Numbered from the stretch's first letter, positions 7,636-16,510 are shown. The stretch is DNA of 64,000 nt from an uncultured Chloroflexota bacterium (GCA_903822495.1 CAIJPD010000066.1:124001-188000), one strand, 5' to 3'. Numbers and translations: made by a program. The notes: generated by a model not told the origin, from the sequence alone.

Positions 7636-8529
7636 ATGCTTGACACGATCGAAGAGGTCCAGGCCTCCCTCGCCAGCCAGAACTACCTGTGCGACCGGTC
7701 GCTGGCAACGGTCGTCTTCCTGGCGCTCCGGCTGGGCCGGCCGCTGCTGCTGGAGGGCGAGGCCGGCGTCGGCAAGACCGAGTTGGCAAAGGCACTCGCG
7801 TCATCGCTGGGCGCCCGGCTGATCCGGCTCCAGTGCTACGAGGGCCTGGACGTCAACACGGCCGTCTACGAGTGGAACTACCCCGCGCAGATGCTCAACA
7901 TCCGCCTCCAGGAGGCGCGCGGCGTCGCGGACAAGATGCAGGCGCACGACATCTTTGGCCCCGAGTTCCTGGTCCGCCGTCCCCTGCTGGAGGCCCTGGA
8001 GCCCAGCCCCAATGGGATCCCGCCGGTCCTCCTGATCGACGAGATCGACCGCGCCGACGAGGAGTTCGAGGCGTACCTGCTGGAGATCCTGTCGGACTTC
8101 CAGATCACCGTGCCGGAACTTGGGACCATCAAGGCCGAGCACCCGCCGCGCGTCGTGCTCACCTCCAACCGGACCCGCGAGGTCCACGACGCCCTGAAGC
8201 GCCGATGCCTCTACCACTGGATCGACTATCCCACCCCGCAGCGGGAGTTCGAGATCGTTCTGGCCCGCGTGCCCAGCGCGTCCGAGCCGCTCGCCCGCCA
8301 GGTGGTGGCCTTCGTCCAGCGCCTCCGCCAGGCCGACCTCACCAAGGTCCCCGGGGTGGCCGAGACGCTCGACTGGGCCGCCGCTCTCCTGTCGCTCGGC
8401 GCGAAGGAGCTGACGGCCGAGGTGGTCGACGAGACGCTGGGCGTTGTCCTCAAGTACGAGGAGGACGTCCGACACGTGAAGGGCGCCACCACCCGCCAGT
8501 ACCTGGCCGACACCACCCCGCGCGCCTAG
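7636..8529 (+). CDS. coxD: MoxR-family AAA+ ATPase (CoxD-like)
   Basis: 297 residues. Walker A GEAGVGKT (41-48), Walker B VLLIDEIDRA (131-140), sensor 1 VVLTSNRTRE and the arginine-bearing RRCLYHW segment are intact. In CO dehydrogenase biogenesis CoxD is a membrane-associated AAA+ chaperone that helps insert sulfur and copper into the Mo centre, and it always sits next to a VWA partner, as here. It has a possible own -10 at 7624. Although 56 bases follow coxS, the gene order suggests the same operon function. Confidence 0.88.
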   Translation: MLDTIEEVQASLASQNYLCDRSLATVVFLALRLGRPLLLEGEAGVGKTELAKALASSLGARLIRLQCYEGLDVNTAVYEWNYPAQMLNIRLQEARGVADKMQAHDIFGPEFLVRRPLLEALEPSPNGIPPVLLIDEIDRADEEFEAYLLEILSDFQITVPELGTIKAEHPPRVVLTSNRTREVHDALKRRCLYHWIDYPTPQREFEIVLARVPSASEPLARQVVAFVQRLRQADLTKVPGVAETLDWAAALLSLGAKELTAEVVDETLGVVLKYEEDVRHVKGATTRQYLADTTPRA

Positions 8530-8550
8530 CGCCCCGGGCGCCGACGTCCC

Positions 8551-9933
8551 GTGTACGACCAGCCCGAGCTCACGACCGAGGCGCTGCCCGACGTCCTGGT
8601 CGACGGCCGCCGTCTCCTGCGCTCGGCCACCGGCTTCGGCCGCGCGCTGCGACGGGCCGGCCTGTCGATCGACATCGGGTCGCAGCTGGACTACCCGCGC
8701 GCGCTCGCCCTGATCCACATGGGTGACCGCGAGGAGTTTCGGGCCGCCGGCGCCGCGATCTTCGTCCGCAACCACGACGACATCGAGGTCTACAACGTCG
8801 TCTTCGACCGCTACTGGCGGCGCCGGATCGCCGCCCGCCCCGACGAGAACGTGGTCACCTCCGTGTCCGAGGAGGAGAACCCCGACGACGGCCCCGATCA
8901 GGGTGAGGAGGAGACGGAGGGCGAGAACGGCACCGACGAGCCGGGCATCGCGTCCGAGTCGATCGGCCAGACCGTGCCCGCCGACGAGGGCGATGGCGAG
9001 GAGGAGGCCGAAGGGCTGACCATCTCGCCCGAGGCCTGGTCGGCATCCGAGATCATCCGGCACAAGGATTTCGACCGGATGACGCCCCAGGAGCTGCGCG
9101 AGGCGGAGCGCCTGGTCGACCTGCTCGTCCCGCGCCTGGAACAACGCCGAACGCGTCGCTACGAGCTGCATCGCCACGGTCGCCTGCTGGCGCCGCGCGC
9201 GATCATGCGCGCCAACCTGGGGTCCGGCGGCGAGCTGCTGGAGTGGGTCTGGCGGCGCCCCACCCGGCGGCCGCGCCCGCTCGTGGTGCTGTGCGACATC
9301 TCGGGCTCCATGGAGCGCCACTCGCGGCTCCTGCTCCGGTTCATCCAGGCCCTCTCGGCGGCCAGCTCGGTCAAGACCGAGTCGTACGTCTTCGGCACCC
9401 GTCTCACCCGCGTCACGCGCCTCATGCGGGACAAGGACCGCGACCGCGCCCTCTCGCGCGTGGCGGAGAGCGTCAACGACTGGGCCGGCGGCACCCGGAT
9501 CGGGGAGTCGTTCCGGGAGTTCAACCAGAAGTGGGCTCGCCGCTCCCTGCGCACCAGCGGCGTGGTGGTCGTGGTCTCCGACGGCTGGGATCGCGGGGAT
9601 CCGGCCATCGTCGCGACCGAGACCGCCCGCCTCCGGCGCAACTGCCACCGCCTGGTCTGGCTCAACCCGCTGGCGGGCACGCCGGGTTACCAGCCGCTGG
9701 CCGCCGGCATGCGTGCCGCCTACCCGTACATCGACGACTTCCTGCCCGCCGGCACCGTCGCCAGCCTGGAGCGCCTCGGCGAGATCCTGGCTGGCGTCCG
9801 CGGGCGCGACACGGTCAGTCGCAGCGAGGCCGCTGCCCACGCCCCGCGGCCCGCCGTCGGGACGCCGCCCGCGCCCGTCGGCCTGCGGACCGGCGGCGAT
9901 GTCGCAACGGCCCGCCCCCTCGTCGGTCGCTGA
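8551..9933 (+). CDS. coxE: VWA domain protein (CoxE-like)
   Basis: 460 residues, GTG start. The N-terminal half is the CoxE/VWA_containing family part. An acidic, Glu/Asp/Gly-rich low-complexity segment (about 101-155) follows. The C-terminal VWA domain has an intact metal-binding site, DISGSM (249-254). CoxE proteins partner with the MoxR ATPase encoded immediately upstream, in a maturation complex for Mo hydroxylases. The end is Pro/Ala/Arg-rich. The long acidic linker is not obviously required and could serve as a tether. Confidence 0.88.
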   Translation: MYDQPELTTEALPDVLVDGRRLLRSATGFGRALRRAGLSIDIGSQLDYPRALALIHMGDREEFRAAGAAIFVRNHDDIEVYNVVFDRYWRRRIAARPDENVVTSVSEEENPDDGPDQGEEETEGENGTDEPGIASESIGQTVPADEGDGEEEAEGLTISPEAWSASEIIRHKDFDRMTPQELREAERLVDLLVPRLEQRRTRRYELHRHGRLLAPRAIMRANLGSGGELLEWVWRRPTRRPRPLVVLCDISGSMERHSRLLLRFIQALSAASSVKTESYVFGTRLTRVTRLMRDKDRDRALSRVAESVNDWAGGTRIGESFREFNQKWARRSLRTSGVVVVVSDGWDRGDPAIVATETARLRRNCHRLVWLNPLAGTPGYQPLAAGMRAAYPYIDDFLPAGTVASLERLGEILAGVRGRDTVSRSEAAAHAPRPAVGTPPAPVGLRTGGDVATARPLVGR

Positions 9934-9940
9934 TCGGTTG

Positions 9941-9946
9941 TACGCT
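9941..9946 (+). promoter_or_regulatory. Candidate -10 for the XdhC/CoxI gene
   Basis: TACGCT lies 20 bases before ATG 9967, with GGAGGA between as a ribosome-binding site (9955-9960). It fits the TANNNT pattern seen elsewhere in the window. Confidence 0.3.
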
Positions 9947-9966
9947 CCCGCCCTGGAGGATCTGCC

Positions 9967-11106
9967 ATGAAGGAGCTGCTCAAGACCCTGGCCGGCTGGG
10001 GCGAGGATGTCCCGCTGGGCCGGGCCGTGGTCGTTCGGACATTCGGCTCTGCGCCGCGCCCGGAGGGCGCCGTGCTGTTGGTGACCGATGACGGGCGCAT
10101 CGCCGGCTCGGTGAGCGGCGGGTGCGTGGAGGGCGCGGCCGCGGAGGAGATCGCCAAGGCACGCGTTGACGGCCACGTCCGCGTGATCCGCTACGGGATC
10201 AGCGACGAGGAGGCCTGGGACGTGGGCCTGGCCTGCGGCGGCACCATCGACGTGATGATCCAGCCGGACCTGCCGGCCGATGTGCTGGCCGCCGCCAAGG
10301 GTTCCGAGGGCCCGTCTGGCCGCGGCACGGCCGTGGTCACGCTCCTCCCGTCCGACGCCCCGCCCCCGCAGTTCGCGCGCCACGAGCCGGGCCCCGGCGA
10401 GCTGCCGACGCCGCACGTCCTGGTCCACGACGACGGGACCATGGAGGGGACGCTGGGCGCCCGAGCGCTGGACCAGGACCTGCTGGCCGGCGCGCTGGAG
10501 GCGCTTCGGCGCGGCGTATCGACCGCCGCGGAGCTGGGCGGCCGGTCCTACTTCATCGAGGTCTACCCGGTCAAGCCGCGGCTGGTCATGGTGGGCGCCG
10601 TGGAGGTGGCCCGCTCGCTGACGCGGCTCGCGAAGGAGCTGGGCTATACGACGGTGGTGGTCGACGGTCGGACGGCCTTCGCCACGCCGGAGCGGTTCCC
10701 CGACGTGGACCAGCTGGTGATCGGCTGGCCCGACGAGGTCGCGGACCAGATTGGCCTGGGCCCCAACGACGCCGTCGCAGTCCTGAGCCACGACGTCAAG
10801 TTCGACGAGCCGGCGATCGTCGAGGCGCTCCGCCGCGACTGCCGGTACGTGGGAGCGGTCGGCTCTCGCAAGACCCAGGTGGACCGTCGCGACCGGCTCC
10901 GCGAGGCCGGCCTCACCGATGCGCAGCTGGCGCGCCTGCGCGGACCCATCGGCCTGGACCTGGGCGGCCGGGCGCCGGCGGAGACCGCGCTCTCGATCAT
11001 GGCCGAGATCGTCGCCGCGCGGTACGGCGGGAGCGGGGTGCCGATGGTTCAGCGTGCGCCCGGGATCCAGGTCATGCGCGAGTCGTCGCCGGTCGTCGGC
11101 GGCTGA
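9967..11106 (+). CDS. XdhC/CoxI family molybdenum-cofactor maturation protein
   Basis: 379 residues, two-domain. The N-terminal XdhC/CoxI domain has RTFGSAPRPEGA (25-36), SVSGGCVEGA (48-57) and GLACGGTIDV. The C-terminal Rossmann domain (from about 200) has MVGAVEVARSLTRLAKELG and the VGAVGSRKTQ strand. These proteins bind molybdopterin cofactor, stabilise it during sulfuration and hand it to the large subunit. GGAGGATCTGCC ATG gives a good ribosome-binding site. It lies downstream of coxE and just before the MobA-like fusion gene, so it supplies the cofactor branch of the cluster. Confidence 0.88.
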   Translation: MKELLKTLAGWGEDVPLGRAVVVRTFGSAPRPEGAVLLVTDDGRIAGSVSGGCVEGAAAEEIAKARVDGHVRVIRYGISDEEAWDVGLACGGTIDVMIQPDLPADVLAAAKGSEGPSGRGTAVVTLLPSDAPPPQFARHEPGPGELPTPHVLVHDDGTMEGTLGARALDQDLLAGALEALRRGVSTAAELGGRSYFIEVYPVKPRLVMVGAVEVARSLTRLAKELGYTTVVVDGRTAFATPERFPDVDQLVIGWPDEVADQIGLGPNDAVAVLSHDVKFDEPAIVEALRRDCRYVGAVGSRKTQVDRRDRLREAGLTDAQLARLRGPIGLDLGGRAPAETALSIMAEIVAARYGGSGVPMVQRAPGIQVMRESSPVVGG

Positions 11107-11152
11107 CGGCCGTAGCCGGCCCTCTGCCCAGGATCACCAGGCCGCATCCGCC

Positions 11153-12574
11153 ATGACCATCGCCGGCCTCGTCCTGGCTGCGGGCTCCGCCACCCGGTTC
11201 GGGTCGCCCAAGGTCCTCGCCACACTCGAGGGGCGGCCCCTGCTGGAGCACGTCCTGCTCACGTCTCGGTCCGCGGGCCTGGGGCCCGTCGTCGTGGTGG
11301 TGGGCGAGGCCGCGGAGGCGACCGAGGCGGCCGTGCCGTGGGCCGGCGAGCAGCGTGTCCGCAACCCGGACCCTGGCCGGGGGCTGGCGTCCTCGCTCCG
11401 ACTGGGGTTGGAGGCGGTGGCCGCGCTTGAGCCGCCCGTGGAGGCGCTGATCCTCATGCTGGGTGACCAGCCACTCACGCGGCGGGACGTCATCGCGGCG
11501 CTCCTGGCGCTCCCCGCGGACCCGGCGCGGCCCATCGTCATGCCCCGCTACGCGGGCGGTGGTGGGCCGCATCCGGTGCTGATCCGGCGGGCGGCCTTCG
11601 GGCTGGTAGGAGAGGCCAGCGGGGACCGAGGCCTGGCGCCGCTCCTGGCGCGGCGGCCGGACCTGGTCGCGGAGCTGGCTGTCGAGGGGGTCAACCCCGA
11701 CGTGGATACGCCTGCGGACCTGGCCATGCTCATCGAGGCGGCGTGGACCCGGCGGGTGATCGACAACCGCGCGCAGGTCGATCGCTTCCGCGAACGGCCC
11801 GACGGCCCCGACTTCTACGGCCCGGTCAGCGCCCTCTTCCGGGTGGACCCCGACCGGACGGACGACCCGCACCTGGACGCGCTGCGCGCGCTGGTACGTC
11901 CGGGCGAGACCGTCCTGGACATCGGGTGCGGGGCGGGCCGCTTCGCGCTGCCGCTGGCGCGCGTCGCCGGCCAGGTGATCGGGGTGGACCCGTCCGAATC
12001 CATGCTGGGTGCGCTCCACGAGGACGCGGCGGCCCACGGCATCGGGAACATCCGCGCCGTGGCGGGGCGCTGGCCGGCCGCGTTGGCGGGGCTGGCGGGG
12101 CTGGCCGCGAATGGTGCTCCGGTGGCGGACGTCTCGTTCATCGCGCACGTCGGCTATGACGCGGAGCCCATCGGCCCGTTCGTCGCCGCGATGGAACGCG
12201 CCACCGGGCGCCTGTGCGCGGCGCTCCTGGCCCAGCCTGCGCCGGCTTCGCTCGCCGACCCGTTCTGGCCGGCCGTCCACGGGGAGGCCCGCGCGGCGCT
12301 CCCCGCGGCGGACCTGCTCCTCGAGTTCCTCTCCGCGCGCGGCCGCTCCCCGGAGGTTCGGTGGCTGGAGCGCCCACCGCGCGGGTATGCCGGCCGGGAC
12401 GAGCTGGTGCGCTTCCTCCGCCACCAGCTCTGGGTGGAGCCGGGGGGCACCAAGGACCGGCTGCTGGACGCCGCGATCGACGAGCTGGCCGTGGAGCGGG
12501 ACGGCCGCTGGTACATCCGCGCCGACGCGGCCGGCCGCGTCGCGCTGATCACCTGGTCGCCGGGCCCGTCCTGA
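11153..12574 (+). CDS. MobA/MocA-like nucleotidyltransferase fused to a SAM methyltransferase-like domain
   Basis: 473 residues, one continuous frame. Residues 1-195 form a GT-A-type nucleotidyltransferase with LVLAAGSATRFGSPK (6-20), GDQP (104-107) and VDTPADL (184-190), as in MocA/MobA enzymes that attach CMP or GMP to molybdopterin. Residues 245-360 contain a SAM-binding fold with VLDIGCGAGRF (254-264) and IGVDPSESM. The remaining part has no recognised motif. The position next to the XdhC-like gene supports a role in molybdenum cofactor modification; what the methyltransferase acts on is unknown. The frame is open across the junction, so it is not a frameshift artefact as far as can be seen. 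No clear ribosome-binding site. Confidence 0.75.
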   Translation: MTIAGLVLAAGSATRFGSPKVLATLEGRPLLEHVLLTSRSAGLGPVVVVVGEAAEATEAAVPWAGEQRVRNPDPGRGLASSLRLGLEAVAALEPPVEALILMLGDQPLTRRDVIAALLALPADPARPIVMPRYAGGGGPHPVLIRRAAFGLVGEASGDRGLAPLLARRPDLVAELAVEGVNPDVDTPADLAMLIEAAWTRRVIDNRAQVDRFRERPDGPDFYGPVSALFRVDPDRTDDPHLDALRALVRPGETVLDIGCGAGRFALPLARVAGQVIGVDPSESMLGALHEDAAAHGIGNIRAVAGRWPAALAGLAGLAANGAPVADVSFIAHVGYDAEPIGPFVAAMERATGRLCAALLAQPAPASLADPFWPAVHGEARAALPAADLLLEFLSARGRSPEVRWLERPPRGYAGRDELVRFLRHQLWVEPGGTKDRLLDAAIDELAVERDGRWYIRADAAGRVALITWSPGPS

Positions 12575-12630
12575 CGCCCCCTGCCGGCCGCGTTTCGTGC
12601 GCGATCCCTCGGCTTTCGTCGCCTCATCGA

Positions 12631-12636
12631 TATCAT
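12631..12636 (+). promoter_or_regulatory. Candidate -10 upstream of the CoxG-like gene
   Basis: TATCAT lies 89 bases before the CoxG start at 12726, which has its own strong ribosome-binding site. No -35 was recognised. Confidence 0.25.
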
Positions 12637-12725
12637 CAATGGCGCCGACCGTCGATTGACCGGGCGGCCAACCAGGCCGGCTGCGCCACCGCGGACGGCC
12701 GGGCCGCCGGCGCGCAGGAGGAACC

Positions 12726-13166
12726 ATGGAGTTCTCGGGCAACGTCGTCATCCGCGCGCCGCGCGCCGCCGTCTGGGCCTTCGTCACGGACCCCAACCAG
12801 GTGGGCTCGTGCGGGCCTGGCGTGGAGTCGATCGAGGTGATCGACGCCACCCACTTCCGGGCGCGGGCCAAGGTCGGCGTCGGCTTCATCACGTCGAAGT
12901 TCGCGGTGGACCTGGAGATGGCCGAGCAGATTGCGCCCGACAAGGCGGTGATCAAGGCCCGCGGACAGGCGCCGGGGAGCGCGGTTGATGGCTCCGGTCA
13001 GATGCTTCTCTCCGGACCGCCGGAGGGCCCCACGGTGATGGACTGGTCGGCCTCCGTCCAGATCTCGGGAACGCTGGCCACGGTGGGCGCGCGATTGATC
13101 GAGGGGACCGCGAACAAGCTCATCGGCCAGTCGTTCGAGTGCATCCGCGCCAAGCTGGAGGGCTGA
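12726..13166 (+). CDS. coxG: CoxG-like SRPBCC protein
   Basis: 146 residues, preceded by GGAGGA (12717-12722). The pattern MEFSGNVVIRAPRAAVWAFV, then DPNQVGSCGPGVESIEVID, and a late SGQMLLSGPP strand is the SRPBCC/carbon monoxide dehydrogenase subunit G family. In Oligotropha, CoxG helps attach the mature enzyme to the membrane. It lacks the C-terminal membrane helix of the classical CoxG, so it would be soluble. It ends the cluster and converges with the gene at 13331-15502; a strong hairpin follows. Confidence 0.82.
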   Translation: MEFSGNVVIRAPRAAVWAFVTDPNQVGSCGPGVESIEVIDATHFRARAKVGVGFITSKFAVDLEMAEQIAPDKAVIKARGQAPGSAVDGSGQMLLSGPPEGPTVMDWSASVQISGTLATVGARLIEGTANKLIGQSFECIRAKLEG

Positions 13167-13178
13167 CGCAGCGTCGGC

Positions 13179-13210
13179 TGCGCCGCCGGGCCCGCTCCGC
13201 CGGCGGCGCA
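13179..13210. terminator. Hairpin between convergent genes, probable bidirectional terminator
   Basis: A perfect 11-bp stem (TGCGCCGCCGG at 13179-13189 and CCGGCGGCGCA at 13200-13210) with a 10-base loop lies between the convergent CoxG and oxidoreductase genes. There is no U tract, so it is not a textbook intrinsic terminator, but the position and stability suggest a transcription stop in both directions. Confidence 0.45.
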
Positions 13211-13330
13211 TGGGCGTCGCCGAACCGGCCGGGCTCGCCGGCCGCACGTTCGTGCTGGATGGTCGCGGGTGCCGCTGGTGGGCGCGCGCAGAGGCGGTCG
13301 GTTGCCCCGGGGTCGCCCGCCCGCCGGATC

Positions 13331-15502
13331 CTAGAGGAAGGGCTGGGCGCGCTCCAGCAACTCGTCGAGGCCCGCTTCCTTGGGATCGCGGGGCTTGCCG
13401 GGGTGGATGATGGCCACCTGACAACTCTCGGCGGCGTTGACGAGGTCCCGGAAGTTGCCCGCCGTGATGTCCTTGATGAACGCCTGCCGGTTCTCGTTGT
13501 ACGCGAACATGCGGGCGTTGATCCCCGTGCACTCGTTACAGGTGGTGCACCGCCAGGTCTCGATATACGGCTCGTCGGGGTTTCGCTCTGGCTCTGCGGC
13601 AGGCGTCACGGCGCCGGCATCGGTCGCAGGAGCGGCCGTGGCCGCGCCCTCGGCCGGGGCGCCAGCAGCCGCCGTGGCCGCGGCAGGTGCCGTAGCAGCC
13701 GGTGCGGCTGACGGGACCTCCACGATGCGGATCTTCTCGTGCTTCATGTCGTCGAGCTGACGGAGGCGGTTCCACGCATCCGCGACGCGGTGGGCCTCGC
13801 GGACGAGGGTGTCATCCGCGGCCAGGCGCATCAGCCGGCCATCCGCATCGACGGCGGGCACGTACGGCGCCGCGCCGCTGCCCGCCTCGCCATCGAGCCA
13901 GGCGCCGGCCGGGACCAGGCCCGTCCAATGCTCCATGGGCGTCCGTGCGAAGTGCTGGGCGCGCTGCGGATCGCACAGCGCCAGGTCCAGGGGTGTGACG
14001 GCGACGGTCTCATCGATGCGGGCCAGCTTGGCATCCGCATAGGAGAACGCGTGGATCGGCCAGGCGATCTCCGGCTGTGGGTTCTCCAGGAGCTCGAAGC
14101 GCTGGGCCCAGTCGGTGCCGGCCGATGGGTCGTACGCGAACGCCGGGAAGACCCGTGACTCCAGCGCGACAGCCGAGACGAGGTAGGGGGAGAGTCCAGG
14201 GCCACCCGTGAAGGCGCCGTTGAAGACGGAGATCAGGCCCGGCCCGCCAAACTCCAGGGCGGCCCGGATCTCGTCGCGGACCGCGTAGAGGTGAGCGCTG
14301 GGGGCCTGCAGGACGTAGACGCCGCCGAGGCCCATCGCGGTGGTGGCCAGCTGGCCACCAATTCCGAACGGGTCGGATGTCTCCAGCAGGATCTTGACGG
14401 GTGCGTCGCCCGCGAGCGCTTCCAGCACCTGTGCCCGGCTGGCCGCATCCGTGGAGCCGGCGTCCAGGATCACGAGGTAGTCGGGGAAGAGGACCTTCTC
14501 CTCGTCGCCGACGGACGTCGCGTCGAAGCCGGCGAAGTACTCGTCGTGGCGGGCCTCGCTGTACCGGCCGCCCACCTCCAGCTCGGCGATGGCGATCGCA
14601 CGGACCAGCCGGGCCAGCTCGGGCTGTCGCTCGCGCCAGGCCGCCAGGGCCTCATCCACCCGGCCGAACCGGAAGCTGTACGAGCCTGGGCCGAAGAAGC
14701 GCTGCCTGCGCAGGACGTCGATGGCGTCGTCGATCCGGGCGCGCCGGGCCGGCGGCAGGGCGCTGGCGCCCGACGGGGCCGCCAGCAGCTTCGCCATCAT
14801 GCCGAAGTCGAACATGCCCCGATCGGCTCCGCCCACGCCGGCGGACAGGGTAGCGGCGCCGCGCCCGGCCTCTGATCGCATGAAGTCGGCGGTGACCAGG
14901 TTCTTGAGCGTGATCAGGAGCGTGGAGATCTTGTTGCGCATCGCGTCGGCCTTGCGGGCCTCCACCCAGGACCAGGCGTGGGACACGACGTGGGCCGGGA
15001 GGCCGGCATCGCAGTCGGCGACGTGGCCGTCGAAGAGGCTCCGCGTCTGGAGCGCCTGCTTGGCGCGCGACAGCTCGACCGCGGCGGGCTCGCCCCCGGC
15101 GATCGTCAGGCGCTCGTGCGCTCGGCTCCAGAGGTCGTCGAGCGTGGGGAGCGGCGCGCCCGCCAGGACCTCGCCGGCGGCGGCGCGACGGTCCGAGTCC
15201 TCGCGCAGGAGGATCCGGATCTCGCGCTCCATCCGGAGGACCGTCCGGCGGAACCGCTCGCCGGCCGGCCCGGACGGGGCGACCTCGGCCAGCGTGACGT
15301 CGATGATCGACGACAGCGGCTCGACCCAGTTGGGGTTCCCGTGGCGGCTGGCCAGGACGACCGGGAAGTCGTAGCGGAGTGCGGTCAGGTCGCTCAGCTG
15401 GGCGAAGAGCGCGGGCCGCAGGGCCGCCTCCCCGACGGGCCGCAGGGCGGTGCTGGTGCGCCGGCCCGTCCGATAGAAGAACCGCTCCTCATCGAGCGCC
15501 AT
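13331..15502 (-). CDS. PFOR-like protein with ferredoxin domain, function unknown
   Basis: 723 residues. Residues 330-500 resemble the thiamine-binding domain of pyruvate:ferredoxin oxidoreductase: LLETSDPFGIGGQ would correspond to the LDTEVYSNTGGQ Mg-binding loop, and MGLGGVYVLQ with ALEFGGPGLISVF to the following segment. The Asn ligand and the GDGW motif are missing, so thiamine binding is unlikely. An Ala/Pro linker (about 595-640) leads to a C-terminal iron-sulfur domain with Cys652, 655, 658 and 694 (WRCTTCNECT...ESCQVAI). The N-terminal 300 residues are not recognised. It is last in the Nfn/Kor operon, 3 bases after korB. Similarity to PFOR is from memory; alternatives are an electron-transfer scaffold. 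Confidence 0.55.
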   Translation of the reverse strand: MALDEERFFYRTGRRTSTALRPVGEAALRPALFAQLSDLTALRYDFPVVLASRHGNPNWVEPLSSIIDVTLAEVAPSGPAGERFRRTVLRMEREIRILLREDSDRRAAAGEVLAGAPLPTLDDLWSRAHERLTIAGGEPAAVELSRAKQALQTRSLFDGHVADCDAGLPAHVVSHAWSWVEARKADAMRNKISTLLITLKNLVTADFMRSEAGRGAATLSAGVGGADRGMFDFGMMAKLLAAPSGASALPPARRARIDDAIDVLRRQRFFGPGSYSFRFGRVDEALAAWRERQPELARLVRAIAIAELEVGGRYSEARHDEYFAGFDATSVGDEEKVLFPDYLVILDAGSTDAASRAQVLEALAGDAPVKILLETSDPFGIGGQLATTAMGLGGVYVLQAPSAHLYAVRDEIRAALEFGGPGLISVFNGAFTGGPGLSPYLVSAVALESRVFPAFAYDPSAGTDWAQRFELLENPQPEIAWPIHAFSYADAKLARIDETVAVTPLDLALCDPQRAQHFARTPMEHWTGLVPAGAWLDGEAGSGAAPYVPAVDADGRLMRLAADDTLVREAHRVADAWNRLRQLDDMKHEKIRIVEVPSAAPAATAPAAATAAAGAPAEGAATAAPATDAGAVTPAAEPERNPDEPYIETWRCTTCNECTGINARMFAYNENRQAFIKDITAGNFRDLVNAAESCQVAIIHPGKPRDPKEAGLDELLERAQPFL

Positions 15503-15505
15503 CGC

Positions 15506-16510
15506 CTAGGCCTCCACCAGCGCCGGCTCGGTGTCGGGCCAGATCGTGAACTTGTCCAGCTCGCTGTCGAGGCCCTGCTGGACCGTCTCCGGGGTTCGAA
15601 CCCGACCCGCGCCACGGATGACTTCCAGGCGCGGGACGTCCGGGTTCTGGTACAGGATCCCGACCGGGATGGGATCTGCGCTGCTGGCGATCTCGCGGGC
15701 CCGGTCGAGGTTGGACGGGTCGTGGACCAGCTGGTTGCGATAGACCTTGCTCATGTTCCCGCTGGGGGTCAGCCCGTTGGGGTGGGTCAGCAGCTGGATG
15801 CGCTCCGGATCGTTCATGTACGGGTCGAAGAAGCCGGGCATGAACTCGGGGCAGCGCTGGATGATCCGGACGAAGCTGAAGCCGCGGTGGCGGTAGGCGG
15901 CCTGGAGGATGTCGTAGAGCATCTCCGGGACCCAGTCCACCATCTGGGCGATGAACGAGACGCCCTCGATGCCCAGCGCCGTCTGGAGCGGGTTGAACGC
16001 CTCCAGGTACGAGCCCTTGGGCGTCGTGTTGCTCTTGGTCCCGATTGGCGAGGTGGGGGAGACCTGCTTCTTGGTCAGCCCGTAGATCGAGTTGTCATGG
16101 AGCAGGACCGTCATGTCCATGTTGTACCGGATGGCGTGCATCCAGTGCCCCGCCCCAATCGACAGGCAGTCACCATCGCCGGTGGACACGAAGACCGGGA
16201 GGTCCGGCCGGGACATCTTGATGCCCTCGGCGATGGGGAGCGCCCGGCCGTGGAGCCCGTGGAAGCCGTAGGTCTTCATGTAATGCGGCAGGCGGCTGGA
16301 GCAGCCGATGCCGGACACGAAGACGGTCCGCTCCGGGGAGAGGTCGTAGTCGCGGCAGAGCCGCTGCATGGCGGACAGGATGCCGTTGTCGCCGCAGCCG
16401 TTGCACCAGCGGGGGACGCCAGTCTGGTACTCGTCCAGCTCGTGGTGCTCGTCGGTGGGGCCCAGGAGGCATTGGGCGAAGGAGGGCGTGGGATCGAACG
16501 AGATGCTCAC
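15506..16510 (-). CDS. korB: 2-oxoacid:ferredoxin oxidoreductase, beta subunit
   Basis: 334 residues. The thiamine-binding motif GDGD (111-114) is followed after 26 residues by LHDNSIYGLT with the Mg ligand Asn140, and WCNGCG (35-40) with Cys70 are cluster ligands of the beta subunit. The TPP-bound beta subunit decarboxylates a 2-oxoacid and passes electrons via its 4Fe-4S cluster to ferredoxin. The start codon overlaps the korA stop by 4 bases (ATGA). The substrate could be 2-oxoglutarate, pyruvate or another 2-oxoacid; sequence alone does not settle it. Confidence 0.9.
   Translation of the reverse strand: MSISFDPTPSFAQCLLGPTDEHHELDEYQTGVPRWCNGCGDNGILSAMQRLCRDYDLSPERTVFVSGIGCSSRLPHYMKTYGFHGLHGRALPIAEGIKMSRPDLPVFVSTGDGDCLSIGAGHWMHAIRYNMDMTVLLHDNSIYGLTKKQVSPTSPIGTKSNTTPKGSYLEAFNPLQTALGIEGVSFIAQMVDWVPEMLYDILQAAYRHRGFSFVRIIQRCPEFMPGFFDPYMNDPERIQLLTHPNGLTPSGNMSKVYRNQLVHDPSNLDRAREIASSADPIPVGILYQNPDVPRLEVIRGAGRVRTPETVQQGLDSELDKFTIWPDTEPALVEA

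Noticed and set aside
7801-10791. A 996-residue open frame on the minus strand opposite the coxD, coxE and XdhC-like genes
   Set aside because: It is the antisense shadow of three well-supported genes with conserved motifs; its composition is Arg/Gly/Pro-rich with no recognisable domain.
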